A stretch of DNA of 64,000 nucleotides from Euryarchaeota archaeon Ods02 (GTDB taxonomy: Archaea > Halobacteriota > Halobacteria > Halobacteriales > Halorutilaceae): contig JAQZDA010000005.1 of assembly GCA_028751075.1 (NCBI GenBank), positions 55,071-119,070 of the forward strand, given 5' to 3'. Below, piece after piece: positions 63,955-64,000 of this stretch. Both the position numbers and the translations under genes were made by a program. The notes beneath the pieces were generated by a model. The model was not told the DNA's origin. It saw nothing but the letters and a program-made list of their open reading frames with translations, and did not search any database. Positions within the stretch are counted from its first letter, which is position 1. Each line of letters opens with the position of its first letter.

Positions 63955-64000
63955 CAGTCTACCGGAAGGGAAAGTAGACTTGTCGACGGGGTTAGTCTGA

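Overview
The window reads as a piece of a haloarchaeal (class Halobacteria or close relative) chromosome. The proteins are strongly acidic, there is a single-subunit-type archaeal TFB and a Cdc48-type AAA ATPase, many exported proteins carry twin-arginine (RR) signals with a lipobox, and most genes have an AT-rich box A centred 24-31 nt upstream of the start codon, as expected for leaderless haloarchaeal transcripts. Several small proteins match families I know only from haloarchaea. No insertion sequence, integrase, CRISPR array, rRNA or replication origin was seen; one tRNA (Thr, CGT) is present. The sequence is not assignable to a genus by reading alone.

Layout. 1-7.2 kb: the start of an AMP-forming acetyl-CoA synthetase gene, a DUF2203 gene and an AlkP-type phosphohydrolase gene that both look disrupted, a small operon (zinc ribbon plus DUF5804-like), an array of four paralogous two-cysteine lipoproteins, and an M29-type aminopeptidase. 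7.2-14.2 kb: tRNA-Thr followed by relics of tRNA 3' ends, then membrane proteases (CPBP, site-2 protease), two sodium-coupled transporters (DASS, NSS), a CDGSH protein and two small zinc ribbons. 14.5-19.2 kb: nitrogen block with NAD synthase, GlnK, AmtB and divergent GlnA. 19.3-23.6 kb: holin-like protein, a putative toxin-antitoxin pair, an HTH/membrane-protein pair, and a metal block (His-rich CuA-like lipoprotein with a ZIP transporter). 23.7-37.7 kb: central metabolism and regulation (CoA-transferase, aconitase, DUF2267, phosphoribosyltransferase, Usp, SDR, Ser-type thiolase, CBS protein, P-type ATPase, TFB, zinc-ribbon SDR). 37.8-39.8 kb: an HTH gene and two frameshifted genes in a gene-poor stretch. 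39.8-47.1 kb: ADP-forming acetate-CoA ligase overlapping a DRTGG P-loop gene, then a formate/nitrite-type channel fused to Usp domains, a coiled-coil protein and a presenilin-type protease. 47.2-51.7 kb: a probable iron block (DyP/EfeB-like protein, MFS transporter, P19-like lipoprotein) and a rhodanese. 51.7-53.7 kb: an AT-rich islet with a lipoprotein and a secreted trypsin-like protease. 53.8-64 kb: Cdc48, acyltransferase, epimerase, MscS, a degenerate RNase H-fold protein, IscA/ErpA, FrnE-like DsbA, cupin, and two adjacent helical-repeat paralogs.

How the genes relate. Three different acetyl-CoA/acetate enzymes (AMP-forming Acs, ADP-forming Acd, acetyl-CoA hydrolase/transferase) plus aconitase and thiolase point to a lifestyle built around acetyl-CoA. 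GlnK/AmtB/GlnA form a conventional ammonium assimilation unit. The most unusual items are the two 21-residue-repeat proteins sharing a cationic core encoded by a 123-bp identical DNA stretch, the lipoprotein array with a shared palindromic upstream element, the AT-rich protease islet, and four genes that need a frameshift or stop-codon correction to be complete, which could be real decay or sequencing error.
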